Below, one piece after another: positions 9,126 to 17,680 of a stretch of 64,000 nucleotides of DNA (positions are counted from its first letter, which is position 1; each line of letters starts with the position of its first letter). A program made the translations under genes and the position numbers. This DNA comes from an uncultured Bacilli bacterium (lineage in GTDB: Bacteria > Bacillota_I > Bacilli_A > RF39 > UBA660): contig CAJTZW010000004.1 of NCBI GenBank assembly GCA_910584305.1, forward strand, positions 48,203-112,202, given 5' to 3'. A model generated the notes under the pieces. That model saw only the letters and a program-made list of their open reading frames with translations. It was not told the origin of the DNA and did no database searches.

Positions 9126-10442
9126 ATGTATCATTTTATAGGAATTAAAGGGTCAGGTATGAGTGCGCTAGCACAAATTATGAAAGAATTAGGATACAAT
9201 GTTCAAGGAAGCGATGTAGAAAAGTACTTTTTTACGGAAGATGGTCTTCATAATTTAAATATTCCCATTCTACCATTCGATGAAAATAATATTCAAGAAG
9301 GCATGAAAATCGTAAGAGGTGCAAGTTTTCATGAAGAACATCCAGAAGTAAAAAGAGCTATGGAACTTGACCTTAATATATATAGTTATGCTGAAATGGT
9401 TGGAAGTTTAACTCGCAAATTTAAAACAATCTGTGTTGCAGGATGTCATGGAAAAACAACAACAACAGCAATGCTTTCTCATACATTAAATGAAATTAAA
9501 GGAGCCAACTACTTAATTGGAGATGGAACAGGATATGCAAGTAAAGAGAATGAATATTTTGTTTTAGAAGCGTGTGAATATAGAAGACATTTTCTGGCTT
9601 ATACACCAGATTATGCGATTATTACCAATATCGATTTAGATCATGTAGATTACTTTAAAGACATTGATGATGTAATCAGTGCATATGAGGAATACGCTAA
9701 CAAAGCAGAAAAGATGATAATTGCTTGTGGAGATGATCCATATACACATAGTTTGGATGTTGTAAAACCTATTTTCTATTATGGATTAGATGATGATAAT
9801 GATATCCAAGCAACCAATGTCCAATATAAAAAAGATGGTATTAGTTTTGAAGTTACGATTGAAGGAAATTATTATGGTTTTTTTGACCTTCCAATTTATG
9901 GAAAACATATGCTTTTAGATGCACTTGCAGTGATTGCAACATGTTACTATGAGCGAATTGAAGCGAGAGACCTTGCTAAATCATTGAAAACATTTGAAGG
10001 TGCCAAACGTCGTTTTCAAGAAACAATTATTGGAAATAATATTATCATAGATGATTATGCACATCACCCAAATGAAGTAAAAGCAACTTTAAAGGCGGTC
10101 AAACAAAAGTATCCAGAGAAAAGGATTGTGACTGTATTTCAACCCCACACGTTTACAAGAACGCAGGAATTTGCCCAAGATTTAATAAATGTGATGAGTG
10201 ATGTAGAAAAAGCCTACATCATGGATATTCATCCATCAAGAGAAAAGCAAGAGGATTATCCAGAAATTACTTCAGACATAATTATAAATAATCTTCCAAA
10301 TGGAGAACATATAACAATGAAAGACGCCTCCAAATTTGAAAATATTGAAGATACAGTAATAGTATTTATGAGTCCAAATGATTTATCTGTCCTAGAGAAT
10401 GAAGTAATAGAATTGTTAGAAAATAAATTAAATGAAATATAG
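9126..10442 (+). CDS. murC: UDP-N-acetylmuramate--L-alanine ligase
   Basis: Adds L-alanine to UDP-MurNAc, the first amino acid of the peptidoglycan stem peptide. It begins MYHFIGIKGSGMSALAQIM, the Rossmann-type UDP-binding GxGxS motif. The ATP-binding loop AGCHGKTTTTAM lies near residue 104, the central NIDLDHVDYF motif near residue 175, and the C-terminal DDYAHHPNE near residue 310. Its 438 residues are normal. AAAGGAGAG lies just upstream and it starts 13 bases after tadC, so it may be read from the tad promoter. A perfect hairpin spans its stop codon. Confidence 0.96.
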   Translation: MYHFIGIKGSGMSALAQIMKELGYNVQGSDVEKYFFTEDGLHNLNIPILPFDENNIQEGMKIVRGASFHEEHPEVKRAMELDLNIYSYAEMVGSLTRKFKTICVAGCHGKTTTTAMLSHTLNEIKGANYLIGDGTGYASKENEYFVLEACEYRRHFLAYTPDYAIITNIDLDHVDYFKDIDDVISAYEEYANKAEKMIIACGDDPYTHSLDVVKPIFYYGLDDDNDIQATNVQYKKDGISFEVTIEGNYYGFFDLPIYGKHMLLDALAVIATCYYERIEARDLAKSLKTFEGAKRRFQETIIGNNIIIDDYAHHPNEVKATLKAVKQKYPEKRIVTVFQPHTFTRTQEFAQDLINVMSDVEKAYIMDIHPSREKQEDYPEITSDIIINNLPNGEHITMKDASKFENIEDTVIVFMSPNDLSVLENEVIELLENKLNEI

Positions 10443-10461
10443 AATCCTCTATATTTCATTT
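10430..10461 (+). other. Perfect hairpin across the murC stop codon
   Basis: AAATGAAATATAGA (10430-10443) and its exact reverse complement (10448-10461) flank an ATCC loop. The murC TAG lies inside the left arm. Only a short TTTTATAT tail follows and the dacF ribosome site starts six bases later, so it may be a weak terminator or a processing or mRNA-protecting stem rather than a full terminator. Confidence 0.6.
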
Positions 10462-10479
10462 TATATAGGAGGGTTGGAA

Positions 10480-11691
10480 ATGAAAAAAATAATTTTCAGT
10501 GTCTTTTGTTCACTTCTTATGATAGTTAATGTAAGTGCGTTAGACATCTATAGTAAGTATGCTGTCTTATATAATCTAAATGATGATGAAGTAATTTATG
10601 AACTGAATAAAGATGAAAGAACAAGCATTGCAAGTTTGACTAAAATTATGACAACACTAGTGGCAATCGAAAATATTTCTGATTATAACGGGAAAGTTAC
10701 AATAAAAAGTAGTATGTTTACTGGACTTGCAGAAGAGAATGCTGCAGTGATTGGGCTTAGGAATAACCAAGAAGTAACCTATAATGATTTATTGTATGGA
10801 CTATTTTTAGGTAGTGGAGCAGATGCTGCTAGAGCACTTGCCATTTCTATTGCAGGAAGTGAAGATAAATTTGTAGAATTGATGAATGTCAAAGCAAGTG
10901 AATTAAACCTGCAAAATACAAACTATACAAATACAGTAGGATTAGATGATGATGAACATTATTCTACAGTGGATGATGTTGCTACTTTATTAAAGATAGC
11001 TTACCAGAATGAAAAATTCAGAGAAATATTTACAACTGAATCCTATGTGTTTTCAGATCAATCTCTTATAGTAACTAGTACTTTTAGAAAAACAGCTAAG
11101 ACATATGGACCAGATCCTTCATATATATTAGGTGCGAAAACAGGGTATACATATGATGCAGGTAGGTGCTTGGCTTCCATTGCTCTTGATGAAGAAAATC
11201 AAATCACATACTTATTAGTAACTACCAATGCAGAGTCTATTTATTACCCAGTTAAAGATGCTATAACAATTTATAACCATTATTTTGAAAATTATAAATA
11301 TTATAAACTGATAGAAAAAGGAGATTTACTAATCACTATTCCAACAAGATATTCAGATGCGAAAGAAATAAATTTCTATGCCGAAAAAGATATTCAAAAA
11401 TACCTACATAATGATTTATCAGATTATAATGTTACTTTGCAATATGAGGGCGAAAAAGTTATTACTCCAAGCATGGAAGCAAACTCTACTATAGGAAGTA
11501 TTCAAGTAATTTATCAAAATGAAGTAATAGACACCATTGATATCATTTTGACCTCTAAAATTTCATTTTCTCTAGTTGCTTTCATTATAGCTAATAAATT
11601 TATCTTTATAGTTATTGGCATATTGATAATTTTAGCTATAGAAATTATTAGAAGAATAAAGAAGAAAAAGTATAACAAAAAGAAAAAATAG
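10480..11691 (+). CDS. dacF: D-alanyl-D-alanine carboxypeptidase, DacF-type penicillin-binding protein
   Basis: Low-molecular-weight PBP that removes the terminal D-alanine from peptidoglycan stem peptides. A signal peptide (MKKIIFSVFCSLLMIVNVSA) leads the 403 residues. The SxxK motif is in TSIASLTKIMT and the KTG motif is in LGAKTGYTYD. The second motif, usually SxN, reads SGADAA. A C-terminal helix near 365-388 and a lysine-rich tail anchor it in the membrane, replacing the usual amphipathic helix. The ATG at 10480 follows TAGGAGGG; an upstream in-frame ATG at 10432 lies inside murC and has no ribosome site. Confidence 0.88.
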   Translation: MKKIIFSVFCSLLMIVNVSALDIYSKYAVLYNLNDDEVIYELNKDERTSIASLTKIMTTLVAIENISDYNGKVTIKSSMFTGLAEENAAVIGLRNNQEVTYNDLLYGLFLGSGADAARALAISIAGSEDKFVELMNVKASELNLQNTNYTNTVGLDDDEHYSTVDDVATLLKIAYQNEKFREIFTTESYVFSDQSLIVTSTFRKTAKTYGPDPSYILGAKTGYTYDAGRCLASIALDEENQITYLLVTTNAESIYYPVKDAITIYNHYFENYKYYKLIEKGDLLITIPTRYSDAKEINFYAEKDIQKYLHNDLSDYNVTLQYEGEKVITPSMEANSTIGSIQVIYQNEVIDTIDIILTSKISFSLVAFIIANKFIFIVIGILIILAIEIIRRIKKKKYNKKKK

Positions 11692-11719
11692 TTATGACTC
11701 TTTAACTTTTTGTATCATA

Positions 11720-11850
11720 TATAATATGAGTAGGGAATAACAGTTGTTGAGGTCTATCAAATCTCTGATAGAGAGGTTTGATAAAAATGAAGAAAAGAAT
11801 CTTTGTGATAAAGGTTCTTCGCTACATAACTATCATTTTATCTCTTTTTA
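11720..11850 (+). ncRNA. Candidate structured RNA with two wobble-paired hairpins
   Basis: Part of a 314-base stretch without a protein gene between dacF and rnhC. A TATAAT box lies at 11720-11725; the -35 region is weak. Downstream, ATCAAATCTCT (11756-11766) pairs with AGAGGTTTGAT (11772-11782), and AAGAATCTTT (11795-11804) pairs with AAAGGTTCTT (11810-11819). Both stems contain one U-G pair that works only in the forward transcript, which sets the strand. Both loops have five bases. A T-rich run at 11836-11849 could end the RNA. I do not recognise the family. It could instead be the dacF 3' untranslated region. Confidence 0.45.
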
Positions 11851-11868
11851 CTATAATGGTAATAGAAA

Positions 11869-11984
11869 TAAAAAAATGACACTTAAGTCGATGACTTAAA
11901 TGTCCACCTAATTTCAACATAGCAAAGCTGAATGTTCCCATTTTATTATATGAAGTTTCCTTCATTAGATACATAGCAACACAA
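11869..11984 (-). ncRNA. Structured RNA element, copy A (homologous to the element at 30.7 kb)
   Basis: Read on the reverse strand, it opens with TTGTGTTGCTATG. A stem TGAAG/CTTCA closed by a GAAA tetraloop follows, then GGGAACATTC and a second stem AACAT/ATGTT. It ends in a strong terminator (stem 11893-11904 with 11878-11889, then seven Ts). The terminator stem has a G-U pair only in this orientation. The same order of elements occurs at 30709-30834. It begins about 20 bases after the rnhC stop codon, so it is either the end of the rnhC transcript or a separate small RNA. A 63-codon open frame crosses it but is not conserved in the other copy. Confidence 0.65.
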
Positions 11985-12005
11985 AAATAATGATTTGACA
12001 AGATT

Positions 12006-12941
12006 TTACGCATTATGATTTAGTATTTTATCTGTATTTTTAAAATTTAATTTAGCAACTTCTTTTAGTTTATCAAATCCGTATTTTTCTACAATTTTAA
12101 TACCTGTCTCATCAACATTAGGTCCAGCTCCCTTTGGCAGTAACATATTTAAACTCTTAGATAGCTTAGAAAATTCTTTAATAAAAATATATCTACTAAT
12201 GATAGAAGCACATGCAACAGAAAGTGATTTATCCTCTCCCTTTGTGACAAAGGTAATATCACGAACGACATTACTCGATTCTTTTAAATAACTAAAATAA
12301 ACATACTTTTCTGCGAATTGATCCACTACAATATAATCATAGGAAAGATCTTCTTGTTTTAAGGTTGACAACACTTTATTATGTAAGATGGCTTTTAATT
12401 TATTCATATTATATCCTTGATTATATTTCTCATTATAATCTTGATTATTTAAAATAACAGTAGTGTATTTTATTCTTTCTATAATTTTAGGGACAATCTC
12501 TAAAATTTTTTCATCAGTCAATTTTTTAGAATCCTTAACACCCAATTTTTCTAAATAGGGAATATCCTCTTTTGTTACATAGGAAGCAGTTACAACAATT
12601 GGACCAAAGTAGTCACCAGTTCCAACTTCATCAGACCCAATGGAAGTAGAGTGATATAATTTAGGATCTACTTTCACCTTGTCCTCTTTCTTCTTTTCTT
12701 CACTGTTTGTAGTTATTGCTTTTCCAGAATTGATTTTTTCAGTAGCTACCCAAAATTCAGAAGATAAATCAGCATCACGGCCTTGAAAAACACATTTACC
12801 AGATTCATACAAAGTAACCACTGTATCTCCATCCTGCGCTTGAAAAACAGCATATGCAGGAGTTTTTTCCCTTTTTAAATCATCAAAAAATTCTAACATT
12901 TGTTCTTTTGTTTTATCAGATACCTTTAATGTTATTGTCAT
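12006..12941 (-). CDS. rnhC: Ribonuclease HIII
   Basis: Cleaves the RNA strand of RNA-DNA hybrids. An N-terminal substrate-binding domain (about residues 1-90) is followed by the catalytic domain, which opens with SIGSDEVGTGDYFGP near residue 100. That carries the first Asp and Glu of the D-E-D-D active site, with GTGDYFGP as the RNase HIII signature. VKDSKKL and YIVVDQFAEKY follow. Its 311 residues match the family. AGGATGTGATAAC precedes the ATG. It is divergent from cvpA, a pairing common in Bacillota, where rnhC, zapA and cvpA cluster. Confidence 0.95.
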   Translation of the reverse strand: MTITLKVSDKTKEQMLEFFDDLKREKTPAYAVFQAQDGDTVVTLYESGKCVFQGRDADLSSEFWVATEKINSGKAITTNSEEKKKEDKVKVDPKLYHSTSIGSDEVGTGDYFGPIVVTASYVTKEDIPYLEKLGVKDSKKLTDEKILEIVPKIIERIKYTTVILNNQDYNEKYNQGYNMNKLKAILHNKVLSTLKQEDLSYDYIVVDQFAEKYVYFSYLKESSNVVRDITFVTKGEDKSLSVACASIISRYIFIKEFSKLSKSLNMLLPKGAGPNVDETGIKIVEKYGFDKLKEVAKLNFKNTDKILNHNA

Positions 12942-13063
12942 GTTATCACATCCTACACTTATTCTAACACGTTTCTTCTATTTCGTCCATATTGCTATGA
13001 ATTTAAAATTCTTTCTTTTTTGAAAATTTTGTAATATAATAAACATAGAAGGGAATGATAATT

Positions 13064-13789
13064 ATGAATATAATTGATGTGCTAATTATATTAATGATTG
13101 TTGCAGGGGGATTCTTTGGCTTTAAAAAAGGATTTACAAGAGAATTGGTTTCATTTGTCGGTATTTTTTTGGTAGTTATATTTTCATTTCTATTAAAAAA
13201 TCCTATTTCCGCCTTTTTGTATCAACACTTGCCATTTTTTAAATTTGGAGGATTATTTAAAGGCATTACTTCTTTAAATATTGTACTTTATGAATTCATT
13301 GCTTTATTAATTGTAATGAGTGTACTGACGATTATATTAAAAGTTGTAACTATGGCTACGAAAATATTTGAGAAGCTATTAAAATTTACAATTATTCTTG
13401 GTATTCCATCAAAATTACTTGGAATGGTGGTAGGATTTATTGAAGGATTTGTATGGGTATTTATAGGTCTTTATCTTTTAAATTTACCTGTGATTAATAT
13501 CAAGGAAGTAAAAGAATCTAAATATAAAGATGCGATTTTAGAACATACACCAGTTTTATCAGCATTCGCAGATAATACAATGAAGGTAGTAGAAGAATTT
13601 ACTGCGCTAAAAGAAGAATATAATGACACAAATATTGATAGCAATGAGTTTAATTTAGAAACATTAGATGTATTCTTAAAATATAATGTAATTACAGTAG
13701 AATCTGTAGAAAAATTAGAAAACCAAGGAAAACTGCAAATCGATGGACTTGATGAACTTATAGAAAAATATAGAGTGGAGGAATCATAA
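13064..13789 (+). CDS. cvpA: CvpA family membrane protein
   Basis: Integral membrane protein of the CvpA (colicin V production) family, 241 residues. It begins MNIIDVLIILMIVAGGFFGFKKGFTRE, the family's first helix with the GFxKGF turn, and has further helices near 30-45, 75-98 and 110-145. The acidic C-terminal 90 residues are soluble. CvpA proteins are associated with envelope integrity; the exact role is unknown. The ATG at 13064 has GAAGGG ten bases upstream; an earlier ATG at 13055 is too close to that site. A TATAAT box lies at 13035-13040. It is one base from the thioredoxin gene. Confidence 0.85.
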   Translation: MNIIDVLIILMIVAGGFFGFKKGFTRELVSFVGIFLVVIFSFLLKNPISAFLYQHLPFFKFGGLFKGITSLNIVLYEFIALLIVMSVLTIILKVVTMATKIFEKLLKFTIILGIPSKLLGMVVGFIEGFVWVFIGLYLLNLPVINIKEVKESKYKDAILEHTPVLSAFADNTMKVVEEFTALKEEYNDTNIDSNEFNLETLDVFLKYNVITVESVEKLENQGKLQIDGLDELIEKYRVEES

Positions 13790-13790
13790 A

Positions 13791-14099
13791 ATGGTTATAC
13801 ATGGAACAGAGCAGAATTTTAAGGATTTAATTGGGAAAGACATAGTACTTGTAGATTTTTTTGCAACTTGGTGTGGTCCCTGTAAAATGCTTTCACCAGT
13901 ATTAGAAGAATTGGCTAGCGATAGAGGTAATATAGAAATTGTTAAAATGGATATAGATGAATGTGAAAATCTGGCAAGAGATTATGGAATCATGAGTGTT
14001 CCTACATTACTTCTTTTTAAGAATGGACAATTAGTATCTAAGAAAAGTGGCTATATGCCCAAAGAACAATTGATGTCGTGGATAGAAGATAACAAATAA
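13791..14099 (+). CDS. trxA: Thioredoxin
   Basis: Small disulfide oxidoreductase of 102 residues. The active site reads DFFATWCGPCKMLSPVLEE (WCGPC at about residues 28-32) and the cis-proline loop is MSVPTLLLFKNG. No signal peptide, so it works in the cytoplasm. It is preceded by GTGGAGG within the end of cvpA and is translated from the same transcript. No thioredoxin reductase is in the window. Confidence 0.95.
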   Translation: MVIHGTEQNFKDLIGKDIVLVDFFATWCGPCKMLSPVLEELASDRGNIEIVKMDIDECENLARDYGIMSVPTLLLFKNGQLVSKKSGYMPKEQLMSWIEDNK

Positions 14100-14179
14100 A
14101 CGTTTATAAGAGAACGAATACTTTTGTTCTTTTTCTTTGCTTTCTTTTAAATTTTGGTTATAATGAAATGGGTGGTAAT

Positions 14180-14893
14180 ATGCAAAGATATTTTGCCAAA
14201 GATAAAATAGGAAATCAATTTATTCTAGGAAATGATGATTTATATCATATAAAAACTGTAATGCGCATGAGAGATAAAGATCAAATCTATGTAGTATTTA
14301 ATCAAACTACGTATATTTGTTGTCTAGAAAATGTAAAGCAAAATATACAAATTATGATGGTTGAAAAGCAAGAAAAACTGACTCAATGCTTACCAGAAGT
14401 AATTTTATTTATACCTCTTTTAAAAGAACAAAAGATGGATTTGGTATTACAAAAAGCAACAGAATTGGGGGTTTCTAAAATTGTTCCAATGACAACTTCA
14501 CGAAGTATTATAAAGGTAAATGAAGAAAAAATTGATAAAAAAATAGAGAGATGGAGACGTATCTGTAAAGAGGCAAGTGAGCAGTCACATCGGGATATCA
14601 TTCCGGAAATCACTCCTGTTATGGATATCATGCAGGTGAAAGATAGGGATGGATTATCCCTTGTTTGCAGTACTACTGAAAAAGAAAAAAATATTAAATA
14701 CATATTACAAAAATATAGAGACTGTGATAAAATAAATGTAGTGATAGGCCCAGAAGGCGGACTATCAAAGGAAGAAGAGGAATATTTGAAGAAAGTAGGA
14801 TATATTCCAGTTACTTTGGGACATAATATTATGCGAGTGGAAACAGTTCCTATTTTCATTTTAAGTACAATCAATTATGAATTTATGGAGTGA
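14180..14893 (+). CDS. rsmE: 16S rRNA (uracil-1498-N3) methyltransferase
   Basis: SPOUT-class methyltransferase that modifies U1498 of 16S rRNA. The N-terminal PUA-like domain begins MQRYFAKDKIGNQF with HIKTVMRMRDKD. The C-terminal knot contains ELGVSKIVPMTTSRS, VIGPEGGLSKEE and LGHNIMRVETVPIF, all RsmE hallmarks. Its 237 residues are normal. The ATG at 14180 is preceded by GGTGGTAAT, this genome's usual pattern; an in-frame ATG at 14168 has no ribosome site. The usual partner prmA is not adjacent. Confidence 0.93.
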   Translation: MQRYFAKDKIGNQFILGNDDLYHIKTVMRMRDKDQIYVVFNQTTYICCLENVKQNIQIMMVEKQEKLTQCLPEVILFIPLLKEQKMDLVLQKATELGVSKIVPMTTSRSIIKVNEEKIDKKIERWRRICKEASEQSHRDIIPEITPVMDIMQVKDRDGLSLVCSTTEKEKNIKYILQKYRDCDKINVVIGPEGGLSKEEEEYLKKVGYIPVTLGHNIMRVETVPIFILSTINYEFME

Positions 14894-14898
14894 TTAAT

Positions 14899-15741
14899 AT
14901 GCAAAGCTTAAATGAATTAATACAAAATAAAGCATTATTCTTTAGTGTGATTAGTGTACTCGTTGCAACTATAGCTTTGATTGGATACCTAATTTACAAA
15001 GAGAGAAAGGCAGACCAAGATGAGATTGATGAAATTATAAGCAATTTAGTAGAACCTAAAAGGAAGCCAATAATGGAAGAAGTAGAGAAGGATAAAGAGG
15101 AAATGAATGTAGTAGAGAAAGAAGAAATAACAAATACGATAGAGCAACCTAGTGCACCAAAACAAGAATCTGATTTAGATATAGAAGCAATGCTTGAACA
15201 AATGCAAAAAGATTTAAATGCTAAAGCAGAGGATGTTGTTGCAACCTTTGAGCAAGAACAAGAAGAAAATTCAATTATTAGTTATCAGGAATTGGTTCGT
15301 TCACTAAAGGGAGAGAAAGTAGCGCCTCAAATAGTAGAAGCGAAAGTAGAAGAACCAAAGTTAGAACAGCTCTCTATGGATGAGATTATAGAAGAACCAA
15401 AGAGAGCAGTAAAGCAAGAACCATCTAAAAAATTTAAGAATACAGATTTTATTTCACCAATATATGGTAAAATGGAGGAACATTTAGAGTACCCAAGAGT
15501 ACCATCTTTCCATAAAAATGACATGGAGATAGAAAAAGAATTAGAGACATATGAAAATGACACGGAAAGTAGTCTCATGAGCAAAAATATTGACGATTTC
15601 TTAGGGGATTTTGATTTTGATAACAATATAGAAGTAAATAGTTTAGAGCAAACATTAAATATGAAACCACTCAGTGAAGAGATTAAGAAAAATGATGAAT
15701 TTTTACAGGCTCTAAAAGAATTTAGAAAAAATCTAGACTAG
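14899..15741 (+). CDS. Unknown membrane-anchored acidic protein
   Basis: I do not recognise this 280-residue protein. It has one N-terminal helix (about residues 10-33, FFSVISVLVATIALIGYLIY), then a long, highly charged and mostly acidic region rich in Glu, Lys and Gln that is probably disordered or coiled coil. Two short ordered-looking stretches occur: ISYQELVRSLKGE and KNTDFISPIYGKMEE. The latter (SPIYG) resembles short motifs in SepF-like or other division-associated linkers, but this is only a resemblance. It starts six bases after rsmE ends, with GGAGTGATTAAT upstream, and ends at its own terminator. Confidence 0.7.
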   Translation: MQSLNELIQNKALFFSVISVLVATIALIGYLIYKERKADQDEIDEIISNLVEPKRKPIMEEVEKDKEEMNVVEKEEITNTIEQPSAPKQESDLDIEAMLEQMQKDLNAKAEDVVATFEQEQEENSIISYQELVRSLKGEKVAPQIVEAKVEEPKLEQLSMDEIIEEPKRAVKQEPSKKFKNTDFISPIYGKMEEHLEYPRVPSFHKNDMEIEKELETYENDTESSLMSKNIDDFLGDFDFDNNIEVNSLEQTLNMKPLSEEIKKNDEFLQALKEFRKNLD

Positions 15742-15759
15742 GTAATCCTAGTTTTTTTT
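15737..15759 (+). terminator. Terminator overlapping the end of the acidic membrane protein gene
   Basis: ACTAGG (15737-15742), loop TAAT, CCTAGT (15747-15752), then eight Ts. The stop codon lies inside the stem. The next ribosome site follows immediately, so mtaB probably relies partly on read-through. Confidence 0.8.
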
Positions 15760-15769
15760 GGAGGAAGTT

Positions 15770-17047
15770 ATGAAATTTAATATATATACATTGGGATGTA
15801 AGGTAAACACATATGAAAGTAATGTCATGATAGATAAATTAAAAGATGCTGGATATATAGAAGTAGATATAAATACGAAAGCAGATATATCAATCATCAA
15901 TACATGCACAGTAACCAATACAGCAGACTCTAAATCTATGAAAATGATTCGTCATGCAATGAAAATAAATCCAGATGCTATAATCGTTGTATGTGGGTGT
16001 ATGATTCAAAACAAAAAAGAAGAGATAGAAGCAATTGATGGAATTGATATTGTGTTAGGAAATGTTGGTAAATCGAATATTGTAGAATATATAAAAGACT
16101 ATCAAGAAAAAAAAGAACATATTTTTGATGTAAAAAAAATAGAAGATGTTCCTTTTGAATCCATGACATTAAATAATTTTAATAAAACAAGAGCCTTTGT
16201 AAAAATACAGGATGGATGTAACAATTTCTGTTCCTACTGTATTATTCCATATACAAGAGGAAATGTCCGAAGCAAAGAACGTGTTGATGTTTTACATGAA
16301 GTATGTACATTGGTACAAAATGGGCATAAGGAGATTGTTCTTACAGGAATTCATACAGGAAATTATGGCGCAGAGTTTGAAAATTATGACTTTGCATCCC
16401 TATTAGAAGAACTCGTTCAAATTAAAGGGTTAGAACGTCTACGTATATCCTCAATTGAAATTACTGAAATTAATGATAGAGTTTTAAAGATTATAGAAGA
16501 AAATAATATTTTAGTAAGCCATATGCATATTCCATTACAAAGTGGCGCAGATGCTATTTTAAAGAATATGAAACGTAAGTATGATATTAAGTACTTTAAA
16601 GATAAAACAAAACATCTTCGTACAATTCGCCCAGATATTTCTATAACAACAGATGTTATCGTAGGCTTTCCAGGGGAAACCGAAGAAGATTTTGAAGAGA
16701 TGGTTCAAAATATTAAAGAAATTAATTTTTCTAAATTACATGTATTTCCATATTCAAAAAGAGATGGCACAGTCGCAGCAACTATGAAAAATCAGATTGA
16801 TGAGTCGTTGAAAAAGAAAAGAGCACACATTCTTTTAGAACTTTCTAAAGAATTAGAATTAGAGTATATGAATAAATTTATAGATAGAGAAGTAGAATAT
16901 ATACCTGAGGTATATAAAGATGGATATCTAATTGGACATACTGGTAACTATTTATCAATTAAGCAAAAAGGAGTAGAAAGTGAACTTCATAAACCTAAGA
17001 AAGCAGTAATAAAAGAAGTATCTTATCCATACTGTATAAGTGAATAA
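15770..17047 (+). CDS. mtaB: tRNA threonylcarbamoyladenosine methylthiotransferase (MiaB family)
   Basis: Radical SAM methylthiotransferase that converts t6A37 to ms2t6A37 in tRNA. The N-terminal UPF0004 domain starts MKFNIYTLGCKVNTYES and supplies the first cluster cysteines (GC, NTCTVTN, CGCM). The radical SAM motif is DGCNNFCSYCIIPYTRG (CxxxCxxC) near residue 150. A C-terminal TRAM-like domain follows. The LGCKVNTYES start is the MtaB (YqeV) form rather than MiaB. At 425 residues it is normal. The ATG at 15770 follows GGAGGAAGTT. Confidence 0.93.
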   Translation: MKFNIYTLGCKVNTYESNVMIDKLKDAGYIEVDINTKADISIINTCTVTNTADSKSMKMIRHAMKINPDAIIVVCGCMIQNKKEEIEAIDGIDIVLGNVGKSNIVEYIKDYQEKKEHIFDVKKIEDVPFESMTLNNFNKTRAFVKIQDGCNNFCSYCIIPYTRGNVRSKERVDVLHEVCTLVQNGHKEIVLTGIHTGNYGAEFENYDFASLLEELVQIKGLERLRISSIEITEINDRVLKIIEENNILVSHMHIPLQSGADAILKNMKRKYDIKYFKDKTKHLRTIRPDISITTDVIVGFPGETEEDFEEMVQNIKEINFSKLHVFPYSKRDGTVAATMKNQIDESLKKKRAHILLELSKELELEYMNKFIDREVEYIPEVYKDGYLIGHTGNYLSIKQKGVESELHKPKKAVIKEVSYPYCISE

Positions 17048-17101
17048 TTTGACTTAAAAACAATATAAATGATATAATTGAAATAGGAATGGGGAAGAAA
17101 A

Positions 17102-17581
17102 ATGGAAAAAACATATTATGATGAATTGATTGAAAATATAGAAGATGAAAATAAAGCTTATGCTGAAGAAAGAAAAGAATTGAAAGAAAGAAAAACAACT
17201 CGCATTCAAAATTTAAAAATAAGAAAATCTAATATTAGAAAGCATTTCCTTTTGGCAGGGGTTTCTGGAATTGGGCTTGCTTTGGCAACTATAGGTGCAC
17301 CTAAAATGTTTGAAGAAAAACCTCTTAAAGTTGTTACTGATGAACTTTTAGCAGACGCTAATTTATATGAAACTGAAAATGGAAAATCAGTAGCTGGAAA
17401 AATGACGGATCAAGAATTGGTTGATTATATTAAAGAACATGGATTATCCCTAGATGATATTAAAGAAGAAACTATATCTAGTTTAAAATCAAATATGATT
17501 AATACAGAGTTTGGTATGGATAAAGTGGAAAAAGCCAATCCGGCAGTATTTGATGAAGAGAGTAAAGGTATGGGAAGATAA
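17102..17581 (+). CDS. Unknown single-helix membrane protein
   Basis: A 159-residue protein I do not recognise. The first 45 residues are highly charged (KELKERKTTRIQNLKIRKS). A hydrophobic stretch LLAGVSGIGLALATIGAPKMF (about 50-70) is probably a membrane helix, and a polar C-terminal region has VAGKMTDQELVDYIKEHGLS. GGGGAAG lies just before the ATG and it has its own terminator. It stands alone between mtaB and the Pr6Pr-like gene. Confidence 0.7.
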   Translation: MEKTYYDELIENIEDENKAYAEERKELKERKTTRIQNLKIRKSNIRKHFLLAGVSGIGLALATIGAPKMFEEKPLKVVTDELLADANLYETENGKSVAGKMTDQELVDYIKEHGLSLDDIKEETISSLKSNMINTEFGMDKVEKANPAVFDEESKGMGR

Positions 17582-17601
17582 CAGGAATTTCCTGTTTTTT
17601 T
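17580..17601 (+). terminator. Terminator after the 159-residue unknown gene
   Basis: AACAGGA (17580-17586), loop ATT, TCCTGTT (17590-17596), then a run of seven Ts. Confidence 0.8.
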
Positions 17602-17657
17602 ATGTAAACTTTTACATAATATACTTTACTTATGAAACAATATAAGATATATTGTTT
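17602..17657 (+). promoter_or_regulatory. Two tandem palindromes upstream of the Pr6Pr-like gene
   Basis: ATGTAAA-CT-TTTACAT (17602-17617) and AAACAATAT-AAGAT-ATATTGTTT (17635-17657) are both perfect inverted repeats. They lie in the 99-base gap before the membrane protein gene at 17681 and may be operator sites. The second could also form an RNA hairpin in the leader. Confidence 0.4.
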
Positions 17658-17680
17658 GTATGTGATTTAAGAGGCGTGTT

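Noticed and set aside
11822..12013. A 63-codon reverse-strand ORF after rnhC
   Set aside because: It runs through RNA element copy A and its terminator. The matching region at 30.7 kb keeps the stems but not this reading frame, so RNA structure rather than protein explains it.
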